A DNA stretch of 64,000 nucleotides from Lodderomyces elongisporus (taxonomy: Eukaryota > Ascomycota > Pichiomycetes > Serinales > Debaryomycetaceae), in NCBI RefSeq assembly GCF_030384665.1, contig NC_083674.1:2356001-2420000 (forward strand), given 5' to 3'. The notes beneath the pieces were generated by a model. That model saw only the letters and a program-made list of their open reading frames with translations, did not search any database and was not told the origin of the DNA. Positions 63,441 through 64,000 of the stretch are shown here, piece by piece. The stretch's first letter is position 1; every line of letters starts with the position of its first letter. The translations under genes and the position numbers were made by a program.

Positions 63441-64000
63441 TGCGGTTGTCTTTTGTTAGTTCTTGTTTAGCTTTGTTTACTTTTGTTTGCTGTTTCTGGC
63501 GTTGTGCTTTCAGTTCGTGAGGCGATGCCCAAATAAGAAATTGTTATTGAGGTTGTTCTTGCTGTTGCTGTTGCTGTTGCTGTTGTTGTTGTTGCTAACT
63601 GAGATGGTCGATATAGTCAAACTATTATTCTTTGACAAAGCAACTGGCTTATTATTCTTATACTGCAAGGAGTTGGGAACTGGAGTTGGAGTTATTTGAA
63701 TGAAGGAAGATTTCTGAAACCGGAGACAGCAGCAGGAGGATATAAAACACAAGTAATCACTGGTATATTTATATTGATCAGATGGAACCGGAACATTCAT
63801 GTTTGATCCTTAGAAGATAGGATAATAAGAATAGTTAGGAATAGTGTAGTATGAGACGCATGATAAGGGTCGTTCTTTCGGGTTTTTCAAACAGAGGTAA
63901 CATTGAAGAATTTACTCCTGGTGCTGCTGCTACGACATGGACGTTTCTCGATGTAGATGTCAGCCTTTACGAAGATATTATGAAAAAAATTAAATAAAAA
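63441..64000. promoter_or_regulatory. Promoter region of the UNC-93-like gene and window end
   Basis: TATAAATA on the minus strand at 63766-63773 lies about 330 bp before the UNC-93 ATG. A GTT/GCT triplet tract (63553-63596) lies in the presumed leader. A 48-codon plus-strand frame (63851-63997, starting MRRMIRVVLSG) is open at the window end but has no recognisable features. Confidence 0.45.

Noticed and set aside
63510..63800. 96-codon minus-strand frame upstream of the UNC-93-like gene
   Set aside because: Starts upstream of the likely TATA box, ends in an Asn/Ser run from a triplet repeat, and has no domain.
63851..63997. 48-codon plus-strand frame at the window end
   Set aside because: Too short and featureless to call; could be part of a gene beyond the window.

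Overview
The window looks like a chromosome segment from an ascomycete yeast of the CUG-Ser group (Candida/Lodderomyces type). It has compact single-exon genes in AT-rich spacers, an intron with yeast-type GTATGT and TACTAAC signals, and an intron-containing tRNA-Ser(GCT). VPS26 has a single CTG codon, and it falls where animal homologues carry Thr rather than Leu. Species is not decided by the sequence; Lodderomyces or the C. parapsilosis group is a guess.

Positions 1 to about 41,850 are one uninterrupted head-to-tail tandem array. It holds twelve complete units of 3,382 to 3,513 bp and the start of a thirteenth, and it runs off the left edge of the window. Every unit carries, on the minus strand, an intact ORF of 465-475 codons (called ORF A here) of no family I recognise. 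ORF A has a TATAAATA box and a pyrimidine-rich leader. Each unit also has about 2 kb of non-ORF-A sequence with a perfect 17-bp hairpin, a 24-bp-period minisatellite, a 14-bp minisatellite and homopolymer tracts. Units are almost identical apart from repeat-number changes and a few linked point variants.

Positions about 41,850 to 45,925 are the decayed right edge of the array: an inverted copy whose ORF A is broken by a nonsense change, an internal deletion and a 461-bp solo LTR with a 5-bp target duplication, followed by a direct-orientation decayed copy. Both flanking copies lack the 508-bp hairpin segment.

From about 46,000 the sequence is ordinary unique chromosome. In order: a 2.5-kb spacer with a doubtful small spliced gene; tRNA-Ser(GCT) (-); a PB1/ZZ selective-autophagy-receptor-like gene (-); an MDP-1-type HAD phosphatase (+); a small membrane-anchored protein with an Ish1-like C-terminus and an intron (-); a histone H2A without the C-terminal SQE motif (-); a CDC25-type Ras exchange factor (-); VPS26 of retromer (+); and an UNC-93-like membrane protein (-). 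These are housekeeping genes with individual promoters and do not form a pathway cluster. The array is the unusual part of the window.
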